Source of the DNA: Rugalucina vietnamica
Taxonomy: Eukaryota; Mollusca; Bivalvia; Lucinida; Lucinidae
Direction of reading: 5' to 3'
Length of the DNA: 64,000 bases
NCBI GenBank assembly: GCA_964017185.1
Contig: OZ024872.1
Coordinates: 46,090,188-46,154,187 of the forward strand
Below the pieces are notes generated by a model. It had not been told where the DNA came from. It made no database searches and was given only the letters and a program-made list of their open reading frames with translations. Positions 9,063 to 18,833 of the stretch are shown here, piece after piece. A program made the translations under genes and the position numbers. The stretch's first letter is position 1. Each line of letters opens with the position of its first letter.

Positions 9063-12000
9063 ATGATGGAATGACCAATTATGATCCACCAGAAGCTGTG
9101 TTAGCTGATGAATATTATGCACCAGTACAGCTAGGTAGTGAAAAATATAAAAATGAGCTACGTCATGGGAAAACCAACAATGTGGTTTCTAAACAGGTTC
9201 AACACAAACCAAGCTGTTCAAGCACAGAAGGTGGCTAGAGGTTGGAAATTTAGGATTTATAAAGAAGAGGAATTGTACTATCTGTGTAGCGAAAACAAAG
9301 GCGCTGATCTGCGCCTTTGTTTTTCGCCTATGCAGATTGCTGGTTTTTCCATGTGGCGGCTCAAATATTTTGTTTGTTTGTATTGAGGCTTAACGTCCCA
9401 GTCAACAATTTTTCAGTCATGTTGGGATGGAGCCAATGCTTCCTGGGTTTGATCAGTACTGTAGGGAGTTAATGTGTCTTGATCAAGGACACAACATGGT
9501 GCCTAGCGATTCAGAGTCTGATGCTCTACCACTACACCATGACATTCCCTAATATAAAAATATATCTCAACATGAAGTGACTTGAGATTCACAACTTTTA
9601 CATATATACTTTTACATGTACCTCATGTATAGTTAAATTGAGGGAAATCTTTGGCATTATCGTATTTAACTCCCGTATGACAAAATGAGCTTACCTCCAT
9701 TTTAGCCGCGACACGAGAAAACCGGTCTTCGGGGTTTCTTACCAGTTGCAACACAAACCAGCCTATGCAGCTATAGTTGATATCTAGAAACTTGAAATTT
9801 CAGATTTAGGAAAAAGAGGAACTATACTATCCGAGTAGCGAAAATAAATGCCCTGATCAGCCGCGCAATTACTGTACAGTTACCAAAAGTGTAAATCAGC
9901 TTCACAGTTCATAGTTACTGCACAACTGATCTGTGCCTTTGTTTTCGCATAGGCAAATATCCGGTTTTACCATGATGCTCATTTGTCTTCTTAATGTGGG
10001 CCAAGTTGAGGAAAAATCCTGTAGATATGAGCCACCTCATGAGAAAACCAACAATCTGGTTTCCAAACAGGTCTGACACAAACTGGCCTGCACAGTCACA
10101 GTAGCAGGCTAGTAGCTTGAAATTTCGTAGAAGAGGGATTGTACTATTCTTGTAGCAAAACAAAGGTGCTGATAAGTTTTGCAGTTACTGCAAACTGCGA
10201 AGCTGATTTGCACCTTTGGTATCCCATATTCAGATTGTTGGTTTTCTCATGAGGCGGCTCATATATTATGACATTTTCTGACCATGTCTGACACAAAGCA
10301 AGTCATACAATCACAGAGGAGGGTTAATAGAAGCTTGAAGTTTTGATGAAGACAGAAAAGCATCCGGAAAACATGTCTGTGAAATGTATACCCCTTAAAC
10401 CCCTCTTTTATAAAGGAAAACTGGGATTTGCAGGGGTATACCTTTTAGAATTATCTTATTTTTTATCCAAAACATACATTCTGGGTACTCATTAGAACTG
10501 CCTCGTCTCTAATGTGTACCCACAATCTATGTTTTTGAGCAAAAATGGGAAAAATAAAAAAAAATCTGCTAAAATGTTCAATTTTTACAGGTGAATAAAA
10601 ACCTCTATATACTGCATGAGCATGTTTTCCTGATGGGTCTTTTTACTGTTCACGCTGCTGTGCTACACCATGAATACACAGCTGAGATACACCTATGTTT
10701 TAACCTATGCAATGTTTCTTGCACAGCAGCACAAAATTGTTTTATTTTCAGAGGATTTCTATGTATGCTGTATACAGAACAAGAAGGACACTTCTAAAAT
10801 TTTAAGGTAAATTTATTAAATGAAAGATCTGCATTTATTTACCTTTATCTTCCATACCTCAGCAGTATAGTATGGCATGATAGCAAAGTAACCAAGTCAC
10901 TTATATAAGCTTAATTGAGTCCTCCGTCAAACCACCCATCATGAATATTCATTTTTATATTGACCATTCAAATCAGCACATTAGCTAACGGTCAGTGACG
11001 GTTAGACAACACGTGGGTTAGACAAACAAACCAACACATGCTTTTTACAGGTAAATATAGGTGCAAAACACAACGAAATAGGGGTGGGCGTGGCTATACC
11101 TTGCTGGCGGAGGAGTCAATTGTATGGAAACCTGTTTTTTGGGGTTTCTCATCAGGCCCATACTGAAACCGGTCTGTATAGCAACATACAAACAATGGCC
11201 ATTGATTTGAAGTGACATGTTTGAATTGTGCTATCCATATACATATGTATATGAAAAAATATCCCCGTAAGCAGCACATTTAACACATTTTTGGACAGAT
11301 TTTCTCCTGACATTTCTACTATTAATAATTATTAATATTTATATTCAGTTACATTTGAATTTTTGAGACACAGTAAATTTTGGGAAGATCTTTTCTTGAT
11401 AGCTGAAACTTTAGATTCCTTCCAGGATACTGAGTGAGAAGTTTCCTTTGTCAAATCATCAGCATTTAAAGAGAGTAAAGGCAGGCCAAGCCAAAGGTAG
11501 TTATGAAATCATATCCTTACAATATACAGATTAACTCATTTAAGCCTGGCGTCCCTTTAATGAGACATAGGCAAACAGAGAGCCCCAGATGTGACGCCGC
11601 AGAACACGGCATCCCATATGGGGCTATTTCTGTTTGCTTAGATAATTTTCATCGAAAACTTGATTAAAATTTAAAAATCACACCTGATGCCCCTAAGAAC
11701 TGAAGAGGACTCACCCAAATGATAATGATGGGAAAGTCCGTTCGTCAAATATGGGTAAATTAAGCTGTAAAAATTCTAATTTTTCAGTTGCGTTTTTTAT
11801 GATTGCGTTAAACTTTGACAGGCTTATATACATGTCTGAGGAGGAAAAGGAAATTGCTAGATTGGAATATCTGATAGAAATATGAGCTGTAAAGGGCTAA
11901 AGGCATTGCAGAAATTTCTCCATGATCCCTAAATTCATAATAATCATCATGTTTACAACTTAAGATGATCACTTGAAGCTGATTTGATAGTTCTTACAAC

Positions 12001-14825
12001 ATTGTAGTTTGTAAAACTAATATTTGAGCCGCCTCATGGGAAAACCAACAATCTGCAAAAGGGAAAACAAAGACGCAGATCAGCTTCGCGGTAACCGCGA
12101 AGCTGATCAGCGCCTTTGTTTTCGCTACACAGATAGTACACTTCTTCTTTTTAAATCCGAAATTTCAAGCTTCCAGCCTGCTTCTGTGACTGTACAGCTC
12201 TGTTTGTGTCGGACCTGTTCAGAAACCACATTGTTGGTTTTCCCACGAGGCGGCTCATTTCTTGAAATTTTCATTTTAGATGCTCAGCTTCAGATTATCG
12301 TTGCCCCTGTTGAAGGGACAGAAAAGGACCACATGATAGACACAGTGACCACCAGTTGTCCCAGTCTAGGATCTCCCTATGTGGCCAAGATCCCAGTGAA
12401 ACCTCCATTGACGAGAAAACAATTTGAAGATAGTATACAGTATTGGCCAGTTAATTTTCATGAAGACAAAAAGTGAGTAGTATGTTTTATCGTTTATAGG
12501 GGGCAAAGTACATGTATGCATACGTCTGTACAGTATGTATCCCTGTACACCTAAAACCTACATTATGGGTACTCCTTAGAACCACCTTGGGTACCCATGA
12601 TCTACGTTATGAATGAAAATAAGAAAAAAAGTGTTTCACATCAATTTTGTTTATTTTCATAGATGACGATAAAAATGCATAGAGCATGGGCATGATGCAT
12701 TATAGTTTACTTTTTCAGAGTAACCAAACTGATAGATGGGACATTCTTCAGTTCTGAGGAGCTGTCTATAATGAGACAACACATGAGGGAAGCTGTGCAG
12801 TGTGCTGAAATGGGCAGACTGAATAAGCAGGTTGGTATTTTCAGTTACCATATTAACTCATTAATATACATGTACATATACTATGAGTTTAACAGCTGTT
12901 GGCATGTAACAGAGAAGGTGTATTTTTTCATAGATTTGTTCTGTGTGTTTCTGCACTGCAGAATTTGCAGTGACTTTTATTAGCATATTACAGAGTACTA
13001 AGATTCGATTGAAAACACTATGCGTGCTACAATTATATTACACAGACTACAACAACTGAATTGTAAGTGAAATGGACCTGCGAATGACCAGAATGTATGA
13101 CACATTCCCTTCTTAAAGATATGGTCATGAAAATATTTCTACAGCATTTATCAGCTAGGGATAATAGAAATGTGCACTAAGTAATCTACATCTGGGAAGT
13201 TCTGAAAATCAGAAACTACAAGAGTTAGACATTTTGTACTAAAAAAGTAGAATTTATTTTAGCTGATAAGCAGAAAGTTTGGAAAATAAAACATAAAACT
13301 TTGATTACAGATTCCTATTGGTGCAGTGATAGTTGACCCTGAGACTGACCTTGTGGTAGCCAAGTCACATGATCTTTGCCATGGTAACAACAGACTACAA
13401 CATGCTACTATGGTGTGTGTTGACATGGTAGCCAAGTCACAGGGAGGTGGCATGTGGAAATATGCAGGTAGTAAAGATTTTTTTAACTTTATAAGCCTTT
13501 GAGAGGAGAGTCTGTGCTTGGCATTCAAGGTTGTAAATTAATTGTGCAAATGAAAGATTATTGTTAAGTTTTTAACTGTTCATATGATTCTAAGTAAACA
13601 ATTTTTCAGTCATTTGGTGTGTTAGCTACTGCTTCCTGTGTCGTTCATCAGCACTGTGGCGATTGTAAAGTGTCTTGTTGAAAAACACAGAGTAGTGGCA
13701 GTAGGCCTTGAATCCCTGATCTCTCACTCAGTGTATAACACTGTACCACTGCTTTATCTACAGAGACTAACCAGTCCTTGAAATTCTGAAACATTGGCTT
13801 CTTGAAAGAGACATGCTTTCAAGACTGCAAATATGCAGGCCGAACAGTGCACTGCTCCATGAAGCATATGAAAGATATATCAATAAAGACACAGCATTGG
13901 CCATGTTTTATTTATTGCAGAGGAAAGACTGTATTCAGTTGATCCAACAAAAGCAGGTGAAACTGGAAGAAGTGAAAGTATTCCCTATCTCTGCACTGGC
14001 TACCATATATACCTGACTAGAGAACCTTGTGTGATGTAGGTATAAAATGAGCCGCCTCATGGGAAAACCAACAATCTGCATAGGCAAAAACAAAGGCGCA
14101 GATCAGCTTCGCGGTAACCGCGAAGCTGATCAGCGCCTTTGTTTTCGCTACTCTGATAGTACAATTCCTCTTCTACTTAAATCCAAAATTTCAAGCTTCT
14201 AGCTCTTTTCTGTGCTTGTACAGGCCGGTTTGTGCCAGATCTGTTCCGAAACCACATTGTTGGTTTTCCCACGAGGCGGCTCAAATATTGTATTGTAACT
14301 ATTATTTGATCCTTACCTGATGGAAAATAGCAACAAAGTCAACAAAAAATAGCAAGTCTTTTGTGTCAGTAATTACTGCATGTATATATTGCTAATGTTT
14401 TTGTTTTTACCTGACTTTAAATAAATTTTGACTTTACTTAATAAGTTTTTCTACAAACAACGCACTGACACCTCCTTCAGGTATTCCCCTCAAGAGGGTG
14501 ACACAGTAAACATAAGAGAATGGTTGTCATGAGAAGAGACATTTATTTGACACTCGGCTAGCTATTCTAGTCCACACAAATCCCGACATGACCACAGCCA
14601 TTTACTGGAATATTTAGTAACAAAATCAAAATATTCTTTTGCTTCAGGTGTGCAATGGCCCTTGTTCACTCCAGGATACAGCGAGTATATTATGGGAGTA
14701 GCTACAGAGAAGGGGCCTTGGGGAGCAAGTACAAGCTACACACACAGGCTGGGCTTAATCACCACTATCAAGTATTCAAAGGATTGTTGAAGGAGCAGTG
14801 TAATAAGTTATATGATGACCCTTGA
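9063..14825 (+). CDS. ADAT3: tRNA-specific adenosine deaminase subunit 3 (ADAT3/Tad3), 8 exons, first exon missing
   Basis: ADAT3 pairs with ADAT2 to convert A34 to inosine in tRNA anticodons. Splice-consistent exons are 9063-9134, 10752-10806, 11426-11496, 12280-12472, 12719-12830, 13311-13467, 13921-14035 and 14648-14825; all have AG/GT borders and matching phases, and together give about 316 residues. Family landmarks: LADEYYAPVQL, FPLSNHQHLKRVK, PPLTRKQFEDSIQYWPVNFHEDK, then the deaminase fold with IPIGAVIVDP, the zinc-ligand site LQHATMVCVD and the second zinc site TREPCVMCAMALVHSRI. The site reads H-A-T, so the catalytic Glu of active deaminases (HAE) is absent, as expected for this structural subunit (human has HAV). 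The C-terminus LNHHYQVFKG is conserved. The exon at 9063 starts in phase 1, so an upstream exon must exist. MITE-A copies fill most introns. Human ADAT3 is about 350 residues, so length fits. Confidence 0.93.
9154..9363 (-). mobile_element. MITE-A copy 3 (CCAACAAT subtype)
   Basis: TGAGCTACGTCATGGGAAAA to ATGTGGCGGCTCA. The palindromic core is deleted (GGCGCTGATCTGCGCC remains). It starts 19 bp after the splice donor of the ADAT3 exon ending at 9134. Confidence 0.85.
9371..9548 (-). mobile_element. SINE-1 copy (tRNA-derived)
   Basis: Read on the - strand it has a tRNA-like head with box A TGGTGTAGTGGTAGAGC, then the body GTTGTGTCCTTGATCAAG, CATTAACTCCCTACAGTA and CCCAGGAAGCATTGGCTCC, and a tail with GGGACGTTAAGCCTCAATAC. 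The same body occurs at 49309-49468. It is not a functional tRNA: box B has decayed and no acceptor stem closes. Confidence 0.8.
9704..9981 (-). mobile_element. MITE-A copy 4 (CCGG subtype, expanded core)
   Basis: Contains GAGAAAACCGGTCTTCGGGG and TTTCGCATAGGCAAATATCC. The core is enlarged by partial duplications of AGTTACTG/CAACTGATC-type sequence, making this copy about 40 bp longer than typical. Confidence 0.75.
10028..10261 (-). mobile_element. MITE-A copy 5 (CCAACAAT subtype)
   Basis: TGAGCCACCTCATGAGAAAA to CATGAGGCGGCTCA; both ends are well kept. Flanked by ATA on the left and TAT on the right. Confidence 0.88.
10361..10635. mobile_element. MITE-B copy 1
   Basis: MITE-B definition: about 260-275 bp, ends CATCA-GAAAACATGTCCATG and its reverse complement, a GGTATACCCCTG / CAGGGGTATACC motif, and a central palindrome GAACCGCCTCG/CGAGGCGGTTC flanked by GGGTAC and GTACCCACAATCTATG. 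This copy has CATCCGGAAAACATGTC on the left, GTGTACCCACAATCTATG in the centre and CATGTTTTCCTGATG on the right. It lies in an ADAT3 intron just upstream of the exon at 10752. Confidence 0.82.
10913..11118 (+). repeat. Dispersed repeat D, uninterrupted copy
   Basis: From TCCGTCAAACCACCCATCAT through GTTAGACAACACGTGGG and CATGCTTTTTACAGG to GCGGAGGAGTCAATTG. The reverse complement of its two halves flanks the 12 kb insertion in the HYLS1 intron (20035-20110 and 32712-32844). Followed at 11119-11200 by a scrap resembling MITE-A (GAAACCTG, GGGGTTTCTCATCAGG). Confidence 0.75.
12025..12257 (+). mobile_element. MITE-A copy 6, intact core (CCAACAAT subtype)
   Basis: TGAGCCGCCTCATGGGAAAA to CACGAGGCGGCTCA with the full core CAGCTTCGCGGTAACCGCGA. 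It ends 22 bp before the ADAT3 exon starting at 12280, so that intron's branch point probably lies in MITE sequence. The reading frame is open from the MITE straight into the exon. Confidence 0.93.
12530..12695. mobile_element. MITE-B copy 2, degenerate
   Basis: CCTACATTATGGGTACTCCT, AGAACCACCTTGGGTACCCA and ATCTACGTTATG match the MITE-B centre. The ends have decayed. It lies in the ADAT3 intron 12473-12718. Confidence 0.45.
13594..13762 (-). mobile_element. SINE-1 copy, degenerate
   Basis: On the - strand it starts at a tRNA-like head (AGTGGTACAGTGTTATACAC) followed by a body similar to the other SINE-1 copies. The AACAATTTTTCAGTCAT at its + strand left end is shared with 9371-9548. Confidence 0.6.
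14048..14283 (+). mobile_element. MITE-A copy 7, intact core (CCAACAAT subtype)
   Basis: TGAGCCGCCTCATGGGAAAA to CACGAGGCGGCTCA. It begins 12 bp after the splice donor of the ADAT3 exon ending at 14035. Confidence 0.93.
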
Positions 14826-14984
14826 ACACAGAGCCCTGTGAATTATAGTCAAACCACAAATGTCTAGCCTAGTCTTGGTTCAGTCTGGTTAATGGAACTG
14901 ATATGCGATGAGAGAGTGCCCTGAGGAACAGATACAATCTACATTTACCGCAAACCTGGGTTCTTTCACAGACATGCTGTCATA

Positions 14985-15208
14985 TGAGCCACATCATGAA
15001 AAACCAACATTTCGCATATGCAAAAACAAAGGCGCAGATCAGCTCAGTAACTGCGAAGCTGATCAGCGCCCTTGTTTTCGCTACACAGATAGTACAATTC
15101 CTCTACTTTCTAAACCTAAAATGTCCAGCCTCTAGCCATCTTCAGTGCGTGTACAGCTCAGCTTGTATTGGACCTGTTCAAAAACCACATTGTTGGTTTT
15201 CTCATGAA
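14985..15208 (+). mobile_element. MITE-A copy 8, 3' end lost
   Basis: TGAGCCACATCATGAAAAAC is kept on the left. The right end stops after TTGGTTTTCTCATGA without the final GGCGGCTCA. It lies downstream of the ADAT3 stop (14825) and upstream of an AATAAA at 15345-15350, so it may be part of the 3' UTR; that is untested. Confidence 0.8.
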
Positions 15209-15395
15209 CAGTATGTCAGGTAAAAAAACAGTGAGATCAGTTGTATACATGTAGTTGTAAGGGTAGTCAAAGCATCTCAAATATGAGAGACATTTAGAAA
15301 ACTGCAGATTGACAATCCTGGATGTTGTAAATTCATGCTATTAAAATAAACTTAAACACATCACACATTATGTCATGTTTTATATCCAGACTTGA

Positions 15396-15560
15396 AACGC
15401 TGTGATGCAGGAAAACTGGTCTTCGGGTTTCAGACCAGGTCCGACACAAACCAGCCTGAATATAGCTGAATGTTTGAAATTTGGGATTTAAGTAGAAGAG
15501 GAATCATACTATCCGTGTTGCGAAAATAAATGTGCTAATTAGCTGTGCAGTTACTGCAAT
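15396..15560 (-). mobile_element. MITE-A copy 9, partial
   Basis: GGTCTTCGGGTTTCAGACC, GGTCCGACACAAACCAGCC and GTTGCGAAAATAAATGTGC. Truncated after the start of the core. Confidence 0.65.
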
Positions 15561-15727
15561 TCTACACTTGACCTCAAAAAATGCACTACACCAGTCAGCT
15601 AACTACCCTTCAAGAGACTTAGAACAATAGCTGCTGGGCTGTCGGGTGACTTCACATAACTCTTTGGACTGGTAAAAAGAGACTGGAAACCCAACTCTTT
15701 CTCTTTGTTCAATGTTACATCCTTTGC

Positions 15728-15930
15728 AAGATCATTTTAGCTCATATGAGATGGGCCAATCAGTAGGTGGAGCAAACACAGGAGAACCCCCAAGGAAAAC
15801 AACCTTGCACAACCGCAAGCTTAACTTGGCCCGTGTAGGGCTCAAACCAACACCAGACACAGTGGCCAGATAATCAAATAAGTGCATAAGTGAATCAGCG
15901 CTCTATAACCATTTGGCCACTGAGGCCACC
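15728..15930 (-). mobile_element. SINE-2 copy (tRNA-derived)
   Basis: On the - strand: a tRNA-like head GTGGCCAAATGGTTATAGAG, box B-like GGTTTGAGCCC, then GTGTTTGCTCCACCTACTGA and TTGGCCCATCTCATATGAGC. The same family is at 34252-34480 in the opposite orientation. The long spacer between boxes A and B suggests a class II tRNA (Ser/Leu-like) ancestor. Confidence 0.78.
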
Positions 15931-16013
15931 AAAACCAGAATATTGTAAAACATTGATTGTGGGTACACGTTAGAACTGCCTGGCTGAGGTGGTTCTAATG
16001 AGTACCACATTTT

Positions 16014-17121
16014 TTGTCCCCCGCCTTTTCGAAGAAAAGCGGAGGGACATAGTTTTTGGCTTTCCGTCATTCCGTCCATCCTCCTGTCCCCCTATAGGAG
16101 TATGTACCTTGTGGGTGCAACTCCTACAGTTTTATTCCAATTCTTTTGAAACTTTACAGATGTCTTGACCATGCTTTGAAGATGTGCATGTGATTTGGAT
16201 ATAATCCTCAGAATAATTTTTGATACTTTTTTCGCAATTTTAACTTTATAGTCAATTTTTCGGACATTTTGACAATGCAAGTGAATGGATGGTGGCTACC
16301 TTGTGGGCGCAACTCCTCCTACAGTTTTATTCCGATTCTTTTGAAACTTTACAGATGTCTTGCCCATGCTTTGAAAATGTGCATGTGATTTGGATATAAT
16401 CCTCAGATCAATTTTTGACTTTTTTCGCAATTTTAACTTAGTCAATTTTTCGGACATTTTGACAATGCAAGTGAATGGATGGTGGCTATCTTGTTGGCGC
16501 AACTCCTCCTACAGTTTTATTCCGATTCTTTTGAAACTTTACAGATGTCTTGACCATGCTTTGAAGATGTGCATGTGATTTGGATATAATCCTCAGATTA
16601 ATTTTTGACACTTTTTTGCAATTTTAACCAGAAATACAATTTTCGATCAGGTCTGACACATACCAGGCTGTACATCCTTCATTAGATGGCTAGGGGCTGG
16701 AACTTTTACATTTAAAAAGAAGAGAAATTATACTATCAGTGTAGCAAAAACAATGTTACTGCAAAGCTGATCTGCGCCATTGTTTTCACATATGCAAAAT
16801 GTTGGTTTTCATATGAGGCAGCTCATAATATAGAGAATTGTATGACATCATTCACTAAAACAACTTTTGTCCAGATTGTACTGTTGCAGCAATCATTCAA
16901 TGAGCTCTTGAACATGTTTTTCAGGAAAAAAAACCTGGGTGTGTGCATATTGGAGCATGTACACTTTATAGAGCAAATACGGTATAACAATACAATCAGT
17001 TGAGATGGATTTAAAACAAAATAAAACTAGGATTAAATAAACAATTTATTTTCACATACATCCTGCAATTACATTTTTATTGGCACTATTATATCAACAA
17101 AAACACAGGCGGGGGACATAA
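16014..17121 (-). mobile_element. Tandem-repeat/hairpin element TRH-1
   Basis: The left edge is a hairpin (16016-16048: GTCCCCCGCCTTTTC / GAAAAGCGGAGGGAC), followed by simple CCGTC/TCCTGTCC repeats and about 2.7 copies of a ~190-bp unit (16100-16640). The right edge AGGCGGGGGAC (17108-17118) is complementary to the hairpin arm. Read on the - strand this gives the order end motif, tandem units, simple repeat, hairpin, the same as TRH-2, TRH-3 and TRH-4. It is flanked by the two halves of MITE-B copy 3. Confidence 0.75.
16645..16826 (-). mobile_element. MITE-A copy 10, partial, inside TRH-1
   Basis: GATCAGGTCTGACACATACC, AGCAAAAACAATGTTACTGC and TTTTCATATGAGGCAGCTCA. The 5' end is missing. Confidence 0.65.
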
Positions 17122-17742
17122 ATTCTTTGAATTTGCTTGTTTGTTTTGAAGCAAAAATAGGTATACCCCTGCATACCCCAGTTTTATTAACACGGACATG
17201 TTATCCTGATGCAATCGGTATTACTATAGAATGGATGTTTTTTGTTTTGTTATGGTTATGGTTATTTTTTCAAATTGAAAAATATTAGTAAATAGAATAT
17301 CTGTTCCCTCGTAAATTGACTGAATAGACTGCAAAGCGTGTGATCTTTGGCAAAGAAACTTAGCTTAACATGACAGGCATGTGACCAACAACTGAATATG
17401 CAACAGCAACCTGTTTATTGACTAGGCTGTGAAAGCATGTTGCTGTTAGACTGCACATCAGGATATCAAACTTTCATAGTATAGACAGGTTTTTGTATCA
17501 ATTTTGTTTCATTCATACCACAGATTCTGTGCATGGGTTTTCATTAATTTGTAACACATTCAGTTTTAAAATAGCTTTATTACTACATTACAAAATGCAC
17601 AAAGTAAAATAAATGTATATATACATCTTTTTAATGCACATACACATTTCTGTTTCTAAAAATTACAATATAAAACAATAAATAAAATATATCACTTTCC
17701 TTCAGTTTTCATTTTCATAATAAAGTATTTCAAATTAAGATA
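17122..17742. other. Unannotated intergenic sequence
   Basis: Apart from the MITE-B remnant at its start, this is AT-rich sequence with no recognisable gene. It lies between the convergent ADAT3 and HYLS1 stops. Confidence 0.45.
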
Positions 17743-17963
17743 TGAGCCGCGTCATAGGAAAACCAACAATGTGGTTTCTGAACAGGTCTAACAGAAACCA
17801 AGCTGTACAAGCACAGAAGATGGCCAGAGGCTGGAAGTTTTGGTTTTAGAAAGCAGAGGAACTGTACTATCCATGTAGCAAAAACAAAGTGGCTGATCAG
17901 CTTCACTGATCTGCACCTTTGTTTTTGCATATGCAGATTGTTGGTTTTCTTATGCGACAGCCC
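17743..17963 (-). mobile_element. MITE-A copy 11 (CCAACAAT subtype)
   Basis: TGAGCCGCGTCATAGGAAAA to TTATGCGACAGCCCA. The core is reduced to GATCAGCTTCACTGATC. Confidence 0.82.
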
Positions 17964-18067
17964 ATATTTAAGTCATTTTACTAAGGAATTGCCATTTTTC
18001 ACGTGATAAGAATGTTTTCATAACAACCACAAATTCTCAACAGTTGCCCAAATGTGGACAGCATAAA

Positions 18068-18304
18068 TGAGCCGCATCATGAGAAAACCGGATTTTTGCC
18101 TAGGCGAAAACAAAGGCGCAGATCAGCTTCGCGGTAACCGCGAAGCTGATCAGCGCCTTTGTTTTCGCTACTCAGATAGTACAATTCCTCTTCTACTTAA
18201 ATCCGAAATTTCAAGCTTCTAGCTCTTTTCTGAGCTTGTACAGGCCGGTTTGTGTTGGACCTGGTCGGAAACCCCGAAGACCGGTTTTCTCGCGTCGAGG
18301 CTCA
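18068..18304 (+). mobile_element. MITE-A copy 12, intact core (CCGG subtype)
   Basis: TGAGCCGCATCATGAGAAAA, then CCGGATTTTTGCCTAGGCG at the left and GAAGACCGGTTTTCTCGCG at the right. Both ends carry the CCGG variant. Confidence 0.92.
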
Positions 18305-18833
18305 AATAATGGTGAGGACCAACCACTTCAGTGTTCCAAAAAGCAATAAACATTGTTTGCTATCAAATGTGTACATGCCACACAATAGAATGTGTTCAAA
18401 CTGCACCTTATTTTGGAAACCACATTGCTGCTTACATATTGCTAAAGAAACTTATGCACATACCCTTCATATTAAGGGCTTCCTTTAAAGTATGCCAATA
18501 TTTAGAACTTTTGTTCTCAGTGACCAGATAAAGACTACTGGAAATTGAAACATATATTGAATTAAGAATGTATGCTGCATTTGATAGGTATAATATTTTG
18601 AAAACTCATGTAAACACAACCACATATTTTCCAAACTTGATAAAGTCTCAGATAAAGTCTCAACAGTTTACTGTATCTGTGACACATATACAAGTGATAG
18701 CTTATATGGTGTTCATTTCACAATAATGATAATATGGACTACTGGTAATTCAATTAATTTCTTTTAATAATTTAAACACCTTGACAATAGTCCTAAACAT
18801 CACAGAATATCCCTTTTTTACAGGTAAAATGTT
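18305..18833. other. Probable HYLS1 3' flank, unannotated
   Basis: AT-rich. No ORF or repeat recognised. It would contain the HYLS1 3' UTR, but no convincing polyadenylation signal could be chosen. Confidence 0.4.

Larger units (their letters stand above)
15945..17212. mobile_element. MITE-B copy 3, split by a tandem-repeat element
   Basis: The left part (15945-16013) has GTGGGTACACGTTAGAACTG and the central palindrome. The right part (17122-17212) has AGGTATACCCCTGCATACCC and GGACATGTTATCCTGATG. Between them lies the hairpin/tandem element 16014-17121, so that element inserted into MITE-B. Confidence 0.75.

Noticed and set aside
12024-12476. 150-codon ORF as a single gene
   Set aside because: It fuses MITE-A sequence with an ADAT3 exon; the splice acceptor at 12278-12279 and phase to the previous exon define the real boundary.
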